A stretch of DNA of 64,000 nucleotides from SZUA-442 sp963759175 (GTDB lineage Bacteria; Actinomycetota; Acidimicrobiia; Spongiisociales; UBA5794). The stretch lies in contig CAVWXP010000015.1 in assembly GCA_963759175.1 (NCBI GenBank), positions 372,001 through 436,000 on the forward strand, in the 5' to 3' direction. Position 1 is the stretch's first letter. Each line of letters begins with the position of its first letter. The translations under genes and the position numbers were made by a program. The notes beneath the pieces were generated by a model. The model made no database searches. It saw only the letters and a list, made by a program, of their open reading frames with translations, and was not told where the DNA came from. This document shows, in pieces, positions 49,258 through 57,305 of the stretch.

Positions 49258-51663
49258 TCACGAGAGCACGCCACGCAGCACGGCACCCGTGGCAGCACTC
49301 ACTGCTTCGCTGATCGCCCTGCGAATGGGCGCGGCTTCGTCATCGGTGAGTGTGCGATCCGGAGCCCGCAACGTGAACGTGAGGGCGATCGATGTCTGCC
49401 CCTCCCCCACCGAGTCCCCGGCGAACACGTCGAAGACGCTGACGGACTCGCACCATGGTCCTGCAGCCTTGGTCGCAGCGTCGATCAGGTCGCTGGCCGG
49501 CACGTCGGCACCCACGGCGAACGAGAGGTCGAAGATGATCGGCGGATACGTGCTCGGCGCCCGGAACTGCCACGGGCCCCGCTCGATGAGGAGCTCGGCG
49601 AGGTCCACCTCACACGCCACGACCCGACCCGACAAGCCGAAGGCATCGGCGACCGCTGGATGGATCTCGCCGACGGCTCCGATCACGGCGTCGCCGACGA
49701 CGATCTCGGCACACCGGCCGGGGTGGAACGAGGGAAGGGTCGAGGTCGGGCGAAGGATGGCATCGGAGATGCCCAATCGGTCCATGAGGAGCGTCCAGAC
49801 ACCGGTGCCGTCGTAGACATCGGGTGATGCCGGTGCACCGTGCCATGTCGCACTCGGTGTTCCCGCCATAACGAAGGCGAGGCGGTCCGGTTGCTCGGGG
49901 AGCTTGCCGGGGCCGGAGAGGAAGACCTTGCCGATCTCGAACAACCGGACGGAGGCCATACGGCGGGACATGTTGATGGCGGCACCCTTGAGGATCCCTG
50001 GGATGAGCGTGGTACGCATGACGCTCTCGGCGTCGTTGAGCGGATTCACCACGGCGATACCCGAACGTTGCTCGTGGCCCTCGGGATAGCCGAGCCGATC
50101 GAGGTCGGCCGTCCCGATGAACGAGAAGGAGAGGGCCTCGTGGAAGCCGGCGCCGACCAGGATGTCCCGGATCGCCCTGAGCCTCCGCTCTCGCATGGGG
50201 AGACCATGGCCCGGACCCTGCGGGACGGAGTCGGGGATACCGTCGAACCCATGCAGCCTGGCGATCTCCTCGACGAGATCGACGGGTCTGCGGACATCGG
50301 GCCGTCGAGTCGGGACCGTCACCTCCAGGGGATCGGCACCGCGAACCTCGAAACCGAGGCGCGACAGCAAGCGGGTCGTCTCAGCGGTGCCGAGGGCGAT
50401 TCCGAGGATCCGCTGGGTCTCGCTCAGGGGGTACCGGATGGTCCACGGGGCGATGGAGCCCGGATCGACATCCACCGGACCCGGCGCGGGAGCTCCCCCT
50501 GCGATGACCTCGAGCAGTTGGGCCACCCGATCGGCAGCGAGCAGGCAGAAGGCCGGATCCGCGCCCCGCTCGAACCGAGCCGATGCCTCCGACCGGAGGT
50601 TCAGGCGCTTCGAGGTCATCAGGACGCTCGGCGGATCCCAATACGCAGCTTCGATGAAGATGTCGCTCGACCCCTCGTGGACCTCGGTCGATGCCCCTCC
50701 CATGACCCCACCGATCGCCACGACGTCGGCGCCGTCCGTCACCACGATGTCGGCTGTCGAGAGTGCTCGCTCCTGGTCGTCGAGGGTGACGATCGTCTCG
50801 CCTTCATGGGCCATGCGGGTCACGATCGTGGTTCCGAGGCGATCGACATCGAAAGCGTGGGTTGGGTGGCCGAACTCGATCATGGCGTAGTTGCTGGCGT
50901 CGACGATGTTCGAGATGGCCCTGACGCCCGCGTGCTCGAGCCGCAGGCGGAGCCAGTGAGGCGATGGGCCGACCGTGATGCCACGAACCTCACGCCCGGC
51001 AAATCGCGGGTTCATGCCCGGTACGTCGATCCGTACCGACATGGCCGAGGGGGGTCCTGACTCTGCGACCTCGATGCCGTGGTCGCGCAACGGCAACTCG
51101 AAGTACGCGGCGAGGTCCCGAGCGAGCCCGTACACCGAGAGGCAGTCCGGTCGATTCGGCGTGACGTTGATCTCGAACCAGACGTCGGGGAGCCCGACCA
51201 CCGGCGCAAAGGGTTCGCCGAGGTGATCGCCCGCCGACGGGTAGTCGCCGTTGAGCACCATGATGCCGTCAGACTCCTGGCCGAGTCCCAACTCGACCTC
51301 CGAGCAGATCATGCCGTGTGAGGCGATCCCGCGGATCTCGCGGCGGGTGATCGTGAAGTCCTCGCCGAGCACGGCTCCGGGGACGGCGACCGGAACCACG
51401 GCCCCGGCCTCGAAGTTCCACGCGCCGCAGATGATCTCGAGTTCCTCGGTGCCGACGTCGACACGCGTCAACCGCACCTTGTCGGCGTTGGGGTGGGGCA
51501 GCACCTCGAGGACGCGACCGACGACCACGTCCCGGAACTCGGGTTCGAGCACCCGCCATGCCTCGACCTCGTGTCCGAGGCTCTCGAACACGTCGACGAG
51601 GTCGCTCGGTTCCATGTCGGGTACTGCGACGAAATCCCGCAGCCACGAGAGCGTGAGCTTCAT
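49258..51663 (-). CDS. pheT: phenylalanyl-tRNA synthetase beta subunit
   Basis: 801 residues, complete: EMAP/tRNA-binding domain (VGRVLEVLPHPNADKVRLTR), B3/B4 editing domain (NRPDCLSVYGLARDLAAYFE, GGVMGGAS), B5 domain (RRPDVRRPVDLVEEIARLHG), core FSFIGTADLD region, and the C-terminal anticodon-binding FDX-ACB domain (STYPPIIFDLSFAVGADVPA). It partners PheS as an alpha2-beta2 enzyme. The ATG at 51663 overlaps the pheS TGA. Nothing appears missing. Confidence 0.97.
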   Translation of the reverse strand: MKLTLSWLRDFVAVPDMEPSDLVDVFESLGHEVEAWRVLEPEFRDVVVGRVLEVLPHPNADKVRLTRVDVGTEELEIICGAWNFEAGAVVPVAVPGAVLGEDFTITRREIRGIASHGMICSEVELGLGQESDGIMVLNGDYPSAGDHLGEPFAPVVGLPDVWFEINVTPNRPDCLSVYGLARDLAAYFELPLRDHGIEVAESGPPSAMSVRIDVPGMNPRFAGREVRGITVGPSPHWLRLRLEHAGVRAISNIVDASNYAMIEFGHPTHAFDVDRLGTTIVTRMAHEGETIVTLDDQERALSTADIVVTDGADVVAIGGVMGGASTEVHEGSSDIFIEAAYWDPPSVLMTSKRLNLRSEASARFERGADPAFCLLAADRVAQLLEVIAGGAPAPGPVDVDPGSIAPWTIRYPLSETQRILGIALGTAETTRLLSRLGFEVRGADPLEVTVPTRRPDVRRPVDLVEEIARLHGFDGIPDSVPQGPGHGLPMRERRLRAIRDILVGAGFHEALSFSFIGTADLDRLGYPEGHEQRSGIAVVNPLNDAESVMRTTLIPGILKGAAINMSRRMASVRLFEIGKVFLSGPGKLPEQPDRLAFVMAGTPSATWHGAPASPDVYDGTGVWTLLMDRLGISDAILRPTSTLPSFHPGRCAEIVVGDAVIGAVGEIHPAVADAFGLSGRVVACEVDLAELLIERGPWQFRAPSTYPPIIFDLSFAVGADVPASDLIDAATKAAGPWCESVSVFDVFAGDSVGEGQTSIALTFTLRAPDRTLTDDEAAPIRRAISEAVSAATGAVLRGVLS

Positions 51664-52660
51664 CGGTACTGCTCCAGGATCCGCACGTCGGGATCGATGA
51701 GCGCCCTGAGGTCGGTGATCCCGTGCCGGACCATCGCCATGCGCTCGGCTCCCATGCCGAAGGCGAATCCGGTGACCTCATCCGGGTCGTATCCGACGTG
51801 TTCGAAGACGGCGGGGTTCACCATGCCGCAGCCGAGCAACTCGATCCATCGTCCGTTGGTGTATGCGTGCATCTCTGCGGAGGGTTCGGTGAATGGGAAG
51901 TAGTGCGGGATGAACTTCACCTGCGTATCGGGTCCGAGGAACTCCCTGGCGAACTGGGCGAGGGTTCCCTTGAGGTCGCCGAACGTGATCGACCGGTCGA
52001 CGGCGAGTCCTTCGATCTGGTGGAACACCGGCGCATGGGTGGCGTCGACCTGGTCGGACCGGAACACCTTTCCCGGAACGACTACGTAGACCGGTGGCTG
52101 GTGCTCCTCCATGTACCTGGCCTGCATGGGCGAGGTGTGGGTGCGCAACAGGACGTCCTCCTGCTCCTCGCCGTAGTCGAGGTACAGGGTGTCCGATTCG
52201 AGCCGGGTCGGATGGGTCTCGGGGATGTTGAGGGCGGTGAAGTTGTAGAAGGAGGATTCGGCCTCCGGTCCGTTGGCGACGGTGTATCCGAGGCTCACGA
52301 AGATGTCCACGATCTCGTCCATCGTCTGTTGCACGAGGTGGATGCTCCCGCGTGCGGGGATCCGCCCGGGAAGCGTGATATCGATGGCATCGGCCGTGAG
52401 CGCCGCTGCTTGTTCGCCCGCTTCGAGGACCGATCGTCGAGCGGTGATCGCATCGCCGAGCGCGGCTGCGATGCCGTTGATGCGTTGGCCAGCGGATCGG
52501 CGTTCCTCGGGATCCCCTATCGATCCGAGTCCCCTGCGGGCTTCGGCGACGGTGACGTCCTGCCGATCGTCGCTGCCTCGATGTCGTCCAGCTCCGCGAT
52601 CGTCGCCGCGGCGGCGATCCGTGCAGGTGCGGTCTCAGCGAGGGTATCGAGTGGATCCAT
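51660..52660 (-). CDS. pheS: phenylalanyl-tRNA synthetase alpha subunit, one apparent -1 frameshift
   Basis: The catalytic domain is intact (DIFVSLGYTVANGPEAESSF, FRSDQVDATHAPVFHQIEGL, EPSAEMHAYTNG, GFAFGMGAERMAM). The N-terminal tRNA-binding coiled coil starts in another frame: MDPLDTLAETAPARIAAAAT then IAELDDIEAATIGRTSP from ATG 52660, and continues VAEARRGLGSIGDPEERRSA in the catalytic frame. One base seems missing between 52550 and 52551; adding it gives 333 residues, the normal length. A start at GTG 52334 would remove the whole arm. Since the gene is essential and single here, a sequence error is likeliest. A strong GAGGAGG precedes an in-frame ATC at 52685-52687, a possible true initiator. 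Confidence 0.9.
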
Positions 52661-52731
52661 GCGATCCGATACGTTAGTGGTGGTGATGTTCGCCTCCTCG
52701 GTCCGTGCTGTGGGTCCCCCGGGAGTGCGAA

Positions 52732-52802
52732 GAGCCCGGGCGGAACCCGGGCTCGGCGGTGGTGGTCGGTCAGCGCGTCAGGGAGCCCGGTGGATCGGGC
52801 TC
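52732..52802 (-). promoter_or_regulatory. attenuator-like leader of pheST
   Basis: On the RNA strand four segments occur in order: A GAGCCCG (52796-52802), B CGGGCTC (52783-52789), C GAGCCCGGG (52746-52754), D CCCGGGCTC (52732-52740). A pairs with B, C with D (nine perfect pairs, five-base loop), and B can instead pair with C. That is the layout of an attenuator, with C:D as terminator or sequestering stem. No U-tract follows D. Regulation by Phe-tRNA or another signal is inferred only. Confidence 0.45.
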
Positions 52803-52846
52803 GTAAACGATCGGGCGGGCGTTGACCGGTGTTGCATGCGGGTCAT
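52778..52846 (-). CDS. candidate 22-aa leader peptide upstream of pheS
   Basis: A short frame starts ATG at 52846, five bases after the rRNA methyltransferase stop, and ends TGA at 52778-52780, just inside the first leader hairpin. It contains Arg, Ser, Thr and Pro in plenty but only one Phe codon, a rare TTT, so it is not a classical Phe-rich leader. Translation would cover segment A/B and could switch the pairing. There is no clear ribosome binding site. Low confidence as a real gene. Confidence 0.3.
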   Translation of the reverse strand: MTRMQHRSTPARSFTSPIHRAP

Positions 52847-52850
52847 CGTA

Positions 52851-53609
52851 TCAGAGGATTCCACCGGTGGTGGAATCGCGCTGCTCGGCGTATGCATGCA
52901 TGGCGATCGAGCCAGCGACCGCTGCGTTGAGCGATTCGACTGCCGAGCCCATGCCGATGGTCAGTCGTGCCTGGCAGGCTTCCACCATGGCATCGGGAAG
53001 GCCATGGGCCTCCGATCCCACCAGCAGCGCGATCGGGTCGTCGGCGACTGACAGTTCCGTCCCGCCACGCGGCACCATCGCCACACAGGTCAGGCCGCAC
53101 TGTTGTGCATCCGCTACCGGGTTCGCGCTCGTACGTGGGCGGTTGGCGAACACGGCACCCGCCGAGGCTCGCAGCACCTTGGGGTTCCACGGATCAGCCG
53201 TGGCACCGCTGACGGCGATGTCGAAGCCGAACGCCGTGGCACTGCGTATCAGGGTGCCGAGATTGCCGGGGTCCGCGATGCCATGGAGGATCACGGTGTC
53301 GTGGTGGCGGATCCCCTCGGCGTCCGGGATGGCGAACACCGCCAGTGGCCCCTGGGGGTGACGGGTATCCGATATCGAGGCCAGCACGTTCTGGCTCACC
53401 ACCACGACGGATTCGACATCGCCGTGGCGGCCGATGTCCGATCCGTCGGTCGTCACGAGTTGGCGGACGACGATCCCCGCTTCACGGACCGCTTCGACGA
53501 GATGGGGGCCCTCGGCGATCGCGAGACCCGAGACAGCCCTGCCCTTGTGGCTCGATAGCCTGCGAAGGGCCTTGACGGTGGGATTGGAGGTCGAGGAGAT
53601 CGGTTCCAT
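52851..53609 (-). CDS. TrmH/SpoU family RNA 2'-O-methyltransferase
   Basis: 252 residues. The SPOUT trefoil-knot fold is visible: an N-terminal substrate-binding domain (ISSTSNPTVKALRRLSSHKG), motif 1 HGIADPGNLGTLIRSATAFG, motif 2 IALLVGSEAHGLPD and motif 3 VESLNAAVAGSIAMHAYAEQ. It methylates a ribose in rRNA or tRNA; the site is unknown. Its place between rplT and pheS matches many actinobacteria, where this gene follows the rplT operon. ATG at 53609. Confidence 0.93.
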   Translation of the reverse strand: MEPISSTSNPTVKALRRLSSHKGRAVSGLAIAEGPHLVEAVREAGIVVRQLVTTDGSDIGRHGDVESVVVVSQNVLASISDTRHPQGPLAVFAIPDAEGIRHHDTVILHGIADPGNLGTLIRSATAFGFDIAVSGATADPWNPKVLRASAGAVFANRPRTSANPVADAQQCGLTCVAMVPRGGTELSVADDPIALLVGSEAHGLPDAMVEACQARLTIGMGSAVESLNAAVAGSIAMHAYAEQRDSTTGGIL

Positions 53610-53683
53610 CGTTGCATCGTATGGCCATCGACGCGAGGAACGGGGACCCGAGGGCCCCCGTTCCGTCGACCGTATGAGCGGTT

Positions 53684-54043
53684 CTACTCCGCGTGGGCCG
53701 CGTTGGCGACCTCGACCAGGGCCGCGAAGGCGTCCGGATCACTCACTGCCATGTCGGCGAGCATCTTGCGATCGACGTCGACGTCAGCAGCCTTGAGACC
53801 TGCCATGAAGCGTGAATACGTGGTGCCGTTCAGTCGAGCAGCTGCGTTGATCCGCTGGATCCACAGGCGCCGGAACTGGCCCTTGCGCGCACGACGGTGG
53901 TCGTACGAGTCCTGCATCGCGTTCATGACCTGCTCGCGGGCGGTGCGGTATCGCCGGCTGCGGGCGCCGGTGTAGCCGGACGCCCGGTCCATCACCTTCT
54001 TGCGCTTCTTGCGCGCATTCACGGATCGTTTGACACGAGCCAT
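53684..54043 (-). CDS. rplT: 50S ribosomal protein L20
   Basis: 119 residues starting ARVKRSVNARKKRKKVMDRA, with YRTAREQVMNAMQDSYDHRR and WIQRINAAARLNGTTYSRFM. Binds 23S rRNA early in assembly and is a known translational repressor of its own operon in other bacteria. Located downstream of infC and rpmI in the standard order. Complete and unremarkable. Confidence 0.98.
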   Translation of the reverse strand: MARVKRSVNARKKRKKVMDRASGYTGARSRRYRTAREQVMNAMQDSYDHRRARKGQFRRLWIQRINAAARLNGTTYSRFMAGLKAADVDVDRKMLADMAVSDPDAFAALVEVANAAHAE

Positions 54044-54055
54044 CGATGGACCTCC

Positions 54056-54250
54056 CTAGTTGTTCAGCAGGCGATCGATGCTCTTGGCATCGCCCCCGCT
54101 GAGCGTTTTGGTTCCCTTGACGCGACGCCAGCGCGCTGCGTTCTTCTTGTGTCGGTTGTGACCGCGCCAGGCCTTGCGGTGCCTGATCTTGCCACTACCC
54201 GAGCGCTTGAAGCGCTTGGCTGCACCTTTGTGCGTCTTCATCTTCGGCAC
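54056..54250 (-). CDS. rpmI: 50S ribosomal protein L35
   Basis: 64 residues, very basic: PKMKTHKGAAKRFKRSGSGK, then RHRKAWRGHNRHKKNAARWR. Matches L35 in length and order of basic blocks. It sits 33 bp after infC and 12 bp before rplT, in one transcript. Confidence 0.97.
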   Translation of the reverse strand: MPKMKTHKGAAKRFKRSGSGKIRHRKAWRGHNRHKKNAARWRRVKGTKTLSGGDAKSIDRLLNN

Positions 54251-54283
54251 GATGATCTCCTCTGTGCGACGACGACCCTGTGG

Positions 54284-54838
54284 TCACTCGTCGTCTTCCC
54301 CATCGGGGTCGTCGTTGATCTCGGTCGGCAGGTCCCTCGCAGGTACGAGCACCATCGTCATGTTCCGTCCATCGAGCTTGGGCATGGTCTCGATCTCGGC
54401 GTAGTCCTCGACGTCCTGGTACAGACGCTGGAGGATGTCACGACCGAGTTCTGGGTGTGCGACCTCACGGCCCCGGAAGCGCATCGTGCACTTCACCTTG
54501 TCACCGGCTCGCAGGAACTTGACGACTCGCTTCTTCTTGACCTCGTAGTCGCTGGTGCCGATCTTCGGTCGGAACTGGACTTCCTTGATCACGGTGCGAG
54601 TCTGGTTCTTGCGGGCCTCGCGTGCCTTCACGGACTGGTCGTACTTGTACTTTCCGTAGTCCATCATCCGCACGACGGGTGGCCGTGCGTCCGGTGCGAC
54701 CTCGACGAGATCGAGCCCGAGCTGGCTGGCGAGCCAGCGAGCTTCCTCGATGTCCTTCTCGCCGATCTGTGCCCCGTCCGGGGCGATGAGGCGAACGCGC
54801 TTCACTCGGATGCGTTCATTGACCCGTGGCTCCGCGAT
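54284..54838 (-). CDS. infC: translation initiation factor IF-3, AUC start
   Basis: 184 residues. N-terminal domain (VRLIAPDGAQIGEKDIEEAR, DLVEVAPDARPPVVRMMDYG, KYKYDQSVKAREARK) and C-terminal domain (EVQFRPKIGTSDYEVKKKRV, GRDILQRLYQDVEDYA) are complete, with an acidic tail. The start is ATC at 54836-54838: AGGAGG lies seven bases upstream and it yields the conserved AEPRVNERIRVKRVRLI N-terminus. The first standard initiator would delete that stretch. infC is known for rare AUU/AUC/AUA starts, by which IF-3 represses its own synthesis. Confidence 0.96.
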   Translation of the reverse strand: MAEPRVNERIRVKRVRLIAPDGAQIGEKDIEEARWLASQLGLDLVEVAPDARPPVVRMMDYGKYKYDQSVKAREARKNQTRTVIKEVQFRPKIGTSDYEVKKKRVVKFLRAGDKVKCTMRFRGREVAHPELGRDILQRLYQDVEDYAEIETMPKLDGRNMTMVLVPARDLPTEINDDPDGEDDE

Positions 54839-54846
54839 GGGAGTAC

Positions 54847-54915
54847 CTCCTGGTTCGTGGACCTGCCGCCGAGGAGCCGCCTACGAGAACAAGGGCGGCG
54901 CGCTGCCACCAGGAG
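54847..54915 (-). promoter_or_regulatory. infC leader: hairpin that can hide the ribosome binding site
   Basis: On the RNA strand CUCCUGGU (forward 54908-54915) is the exact complement of ACCAGGAG (forward 54847-54854), which contains the start of the infC Shine-Dalgarno. The loop between them can form further GC-rich pairs. This would repress infC, and so the whole rpmI-rplT operon, until opened. It recalls L20-controlled leaders of other phyla but the sequence is not shown to be homologous. Confidence 0.45.
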
Positions 54916-54983
54916 TTCAGACCAGACGCACCTCGAACGGTGGGCTGGTGGGAAGCAGGCGCCCCCTCTTTGTTTGCGAGCCA

Positions 54984-55011
54984 AGCGTATCAGGAACGGC
55001 AGCGTTGTCGA
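54984..55011 (-). promoter_or_regulatory. candidate sigma-70 promoter of infC-rpmI-rplT
   Basis: Minus strand TCGACA (55006-55011) and TACGCT (54984-54989) are spaced by 16 bases, just downstream of ribH. The predicted transcript would have a leader of about 140 nucleotides, which fits the regulatory hairpin. Similarity to the -35/-10 consensus is moderate. Confidence 0.35.
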
Positions 55012-55026
55012 CACCGAGCCTGCGTG

Positions 55027-55491
55027 TCACTCGATGATGGCCAGGGCACGCGCCGCCATCACCGCTGCGATCGCCGCCTCGCGTCCCTTGTTCTCCGGTC
55101 CGGGTGCGGACCGGATGGTTGCCTGGTCGATGTCGCGCACCGTGAGGATGCCGAATGCGACGGGTACGCCTTCGTCGAGCTGCACCCGCATGAGACCTTC
55201 CGAGGCCCGGTGGGCGACGTGCTCGTAGTGGTCGGTGTCGCCTTCGATCACCGCACCGAGGCACACGACGGCGTCGTACCCGCAACGCGCGAGCTTCTGG
55301 GCGATCAGGGGCAGTTCGAACGCTCCGGGTGCCTCGATGACGAGGACGTCCTCGGCCTCGGCCTCGTGGAGGTACTCGACGGCACCGTCGGTGAGGCCCT
55401 TCGTGATCGAGGCGTTGAACACGGCCGTGATCACGCCGATGCGCAGGCCACGGGCGTCGAGGTCGATCGGGTGCGAATCGTCAACCCGCAT
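55027..55491 (-). CDS. ribH: 6,7-dimethyl-8-ribityllumazine synthase
   Basis: 154 residues. Condenses the ribD product with the 3,4-dihydroxy-2-butanone 4-phosphate made by RibBA. Signatures: GVITAVFNASITKGL, APGAFELPLIAQKLA, VCLGAVIEGDTDHYEHVAHR and VAFGILTVRDIDQATIRS; the phosphate-binding and proton-donor His residues are present. Last gene of the rib operon; ATG overlaps the ribBA end by 11 bp. Confidence 0.97.
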   Translation of the reverse strand: MRVDDSHPIDLDARGLRIGVITAVFNASITKGLTDGAVEYLHEAEAEDVLVIEAPGAFELPLIAQKLARCGYDAVVCLGAVIEGDTDHYEHVAHRASEGLMRVQLDEGVPVAFGILTVRDIDQATIRSAPGPENKGREAAIAAVMAARALAIIE

Positions 55492-56698
55492 GGAAATCCT
55501 CCGCGTGTCCGATGTGACCCATGCGTGCCTCCTTCGTCGCCAGGTATGCCTCGTTGTAGGGCGTCGTGCCCACCCAGAGGGGAACCCGCTCCGTGATGTC
55601 GATGCCGTAGCGACTCAGCTGGTCGAGCTTGTCCGGGTTGTTCGTGAGCAGGCGGACGCCGACGACGCCGAGGTCCCGAAGGATCTGGGCGTCGACACCG
55701 TAGTGACGTCGATCGTCGGCATGGCCGATCTGGCGGTTCGCATCGACGGTGTCGAGGCCCTGCTCCTGGAGGTCGTATGCAGCGATCTTGTCGAGGATGC
55801 CGATGCCGCGGCCCTCGTGCGTGGTGTTGTAGACGATCACGCCGCTGCCATCGTCAGCGATGCGGCGCATGGCCTCGTGGAGTTGGGTGCCACAGTCGCA
55901 CCGAAGGGACCCGAAGACGTCGCCCGTCAGGCACACGGAGTGCACGCGGGTGAGCACATCCGCCCGGTCCTCGACATCACCGCGCACGAGTGCGACGTGG
56001 GCACTCGCGTCGACGCGGGAGCGGTATCCGACGATTCGGAACTCGCCGTATGCGGTGGGCAACGTCGCCGTGGCGTTCCGCTCGACGAGATCCTCGGTCC
56101 GCCAGCGATACGCGATCAGGTCCGCGATCGAGATCATGGCGAGGTCGTGGCTCTCGGCGAACCGCTCGAGCGCGGCGCCGCGCATCATCGAGCCGTCATC
56201 GTCGACCAGCTCGCAGAGCACGCCGGCGGGGAACATGCCTGCGAGGCGAGCCAGGTCGACGGCCGCTTCCGTGTGCCCGGGGCGCGCCAACACACCTCCG
56301 TCGTGGTACCGCAGGGGGAAGATGTGACCGGGACGATGGAAGTCACCCGGGCCGACGTCGGGGTCCACCACGGCCCGGATGGTCGCGGCGCGGTCGGCAG
56401 CCGAGATGCCGGTCGTGGTCCCACGGGCATAGTCGATCGAAACGGTGAACGCTGTTTGGTGGCGTTCGGTGTTGTCGGAGACCATGGGCGGCAGGTCGAG
56501 TGCATCGAGGCGCTCACCGGTCGTCGGGAGGCAGATCAGGCCACTGGTGTATCGCACCATGAAGGCGATCTGGTCCGCGGTCACGGCCTCCGCGGCGATG
56601 ATGAGGTCTCCCTCGTTCTCACGATGCACGTCATCGACCACCAGGACGAACTCGCCGTTCGCCATCGCCGCCACGGCTTCTTCGACGCTTCGTCTCAT
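55481..56698 (-). CDS. ribBA: bifunctional DHBP synthase / GTP cyclohydrolase II
   Basis: 405 residues. N-terminal RibB domain (FVLVVDDVHRENEGDLIIAA, YARGTTTGISAADRAATIRA, RPGHIFPLRY) forms 3,4-dihydroxy-2-butanone 4-phosphate from ribulose 5-phosphate; C-terminal RibA domain opens GTP, with zinc cysteines in CLTGDVFGSLRCDCGTQLHE and the RGIGILDKIAAYDLQEQG region. All key blocks are present in both halves. ATG overlaps the ribE stop (ATGA). Confidence 0.97.
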   Translation of the reverse strand: MRRSVEEAVAAMANGEFVLVVDDVHRENEGDLIIAAEAVTADQIAFMVRYTSGLICLPTTGERLDALDLPPMVSDNTERHQTAFTVSIDYARGTTTGISAADRAATIRAVVDPDVGPGDFHRPGHIFPLRYHDGGVLARPGHTEAAVDLARLAGMFPAGVLCELVDDDGSMMRGAALERFAESHDLAMISIADLIAYRWRTEDLVERNATATLPTAYGEFRIVGYRSRVDASAHVALVRGDVEDRADVLTRVHSVCLTGDVFGSLRCDCGTQLHEAMRRIADDGSGVIVYNTTHEGRGIGILDKIAAYDLQEQGLDTVDANRQIGHADDRRHYGVDAQILRDLGVVGVRLLTNNPDKLDQLSRYGIDITERVPLWVGTTPYNEAYLATKEARMGHIGHAEDFHAG

Positions 56699-57303
56699 CC
56701 GTCACCTCCGACGAGGCGCTCCACGTACTTCGCGATCACGTCCACTTCGAGGTTCACGGGGTCACCGACTTCCTTCGTTCCGAGGACGGTGACGTCCATG
56801 GTGTGCGGTATGACGACGAACTCGAACCAAGCGCCTTCGGTACCGCGGCGTGACACAGCAGTGATCGTGAGGCTCACGCCGTCGACGCACACCGAGCCCT
56901 TCTCCACCACGTAGCGTGCGAGCTTGCTCGGCATGGCGATGCGCACCCGCATCGACGATCCGTCCGGGGTGAGGTCGACGATGGTGCCGACGCCGTCGAC
57001 ATGTCCTTGCACGATGTGTCCGTCGAACCGGCCGGCCGCGGACATCGGCCGTTCGAGGTTCGCCGATCCTCCGACCCGGAGAGAGCCCAGGCTCGTGCGA
57101 TCCATCGTCTCGGCAACCGCCTCGACGTGGAAGACCTCACCGTCGATGCCCACCACCGTCAGACAGACGCCGTTGACCGCCACCGAGTCGCCCTGGGCGA
57201 GGTCACGGGTCGTCGTCGGTCCCGAGATGGCCATACGCGACAGGCCCTCTCCCACTTCGAGGCTCTCGATCGTGCCGAGTTCGGTGATGATGCCCGTGAA
57301 CAT
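56695..57303 (-). CDS. ribE: riboflavin synthase alpha chain
   Basis: 202 residues with the internal duplication of lumazine-protein barrels: MFTGIITELGTI, VAVNGVCLTVVG, SANLERPMSAAGRFDGHIVQ then GHVDGVGTI, and a second copy with VCVDGVSLTITAVSRRG and PHTMDVTVLG. Dismutates two lumazines into riboflavin. ATG at 57303 gives the invariant MFTGI start and lies 3 bp past the ribD stop codon. Confidence 0.97.
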   Translation of the reverse strand: MFTGIITELGTIESLEVGEGLSRMAISGPTTTRDLAQGDSVAVNGVCLTVVGIDGEVFHVEAVAETMDRTSLGSLRVGGSANLERPMSAAGRFDGHIVQGHVDGVGTIVDLTPDGSSMRVRIAMPSKLARYVVEKGSVCVDGVSLTITAVSRRGTEGAWFEFVVIPHTMDVTVLGTKEVGDPVNLEVDVIAKYVERLVGGDG

Positions 57304-57305
57304 GG

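Noticed and set aside
51660..52334. PheS as a naturally short protein starting at GTG 52334
   Set aside because: The tRNA-binding arm is encoded immediately upstream with good family similarity on both sides of one missing base.
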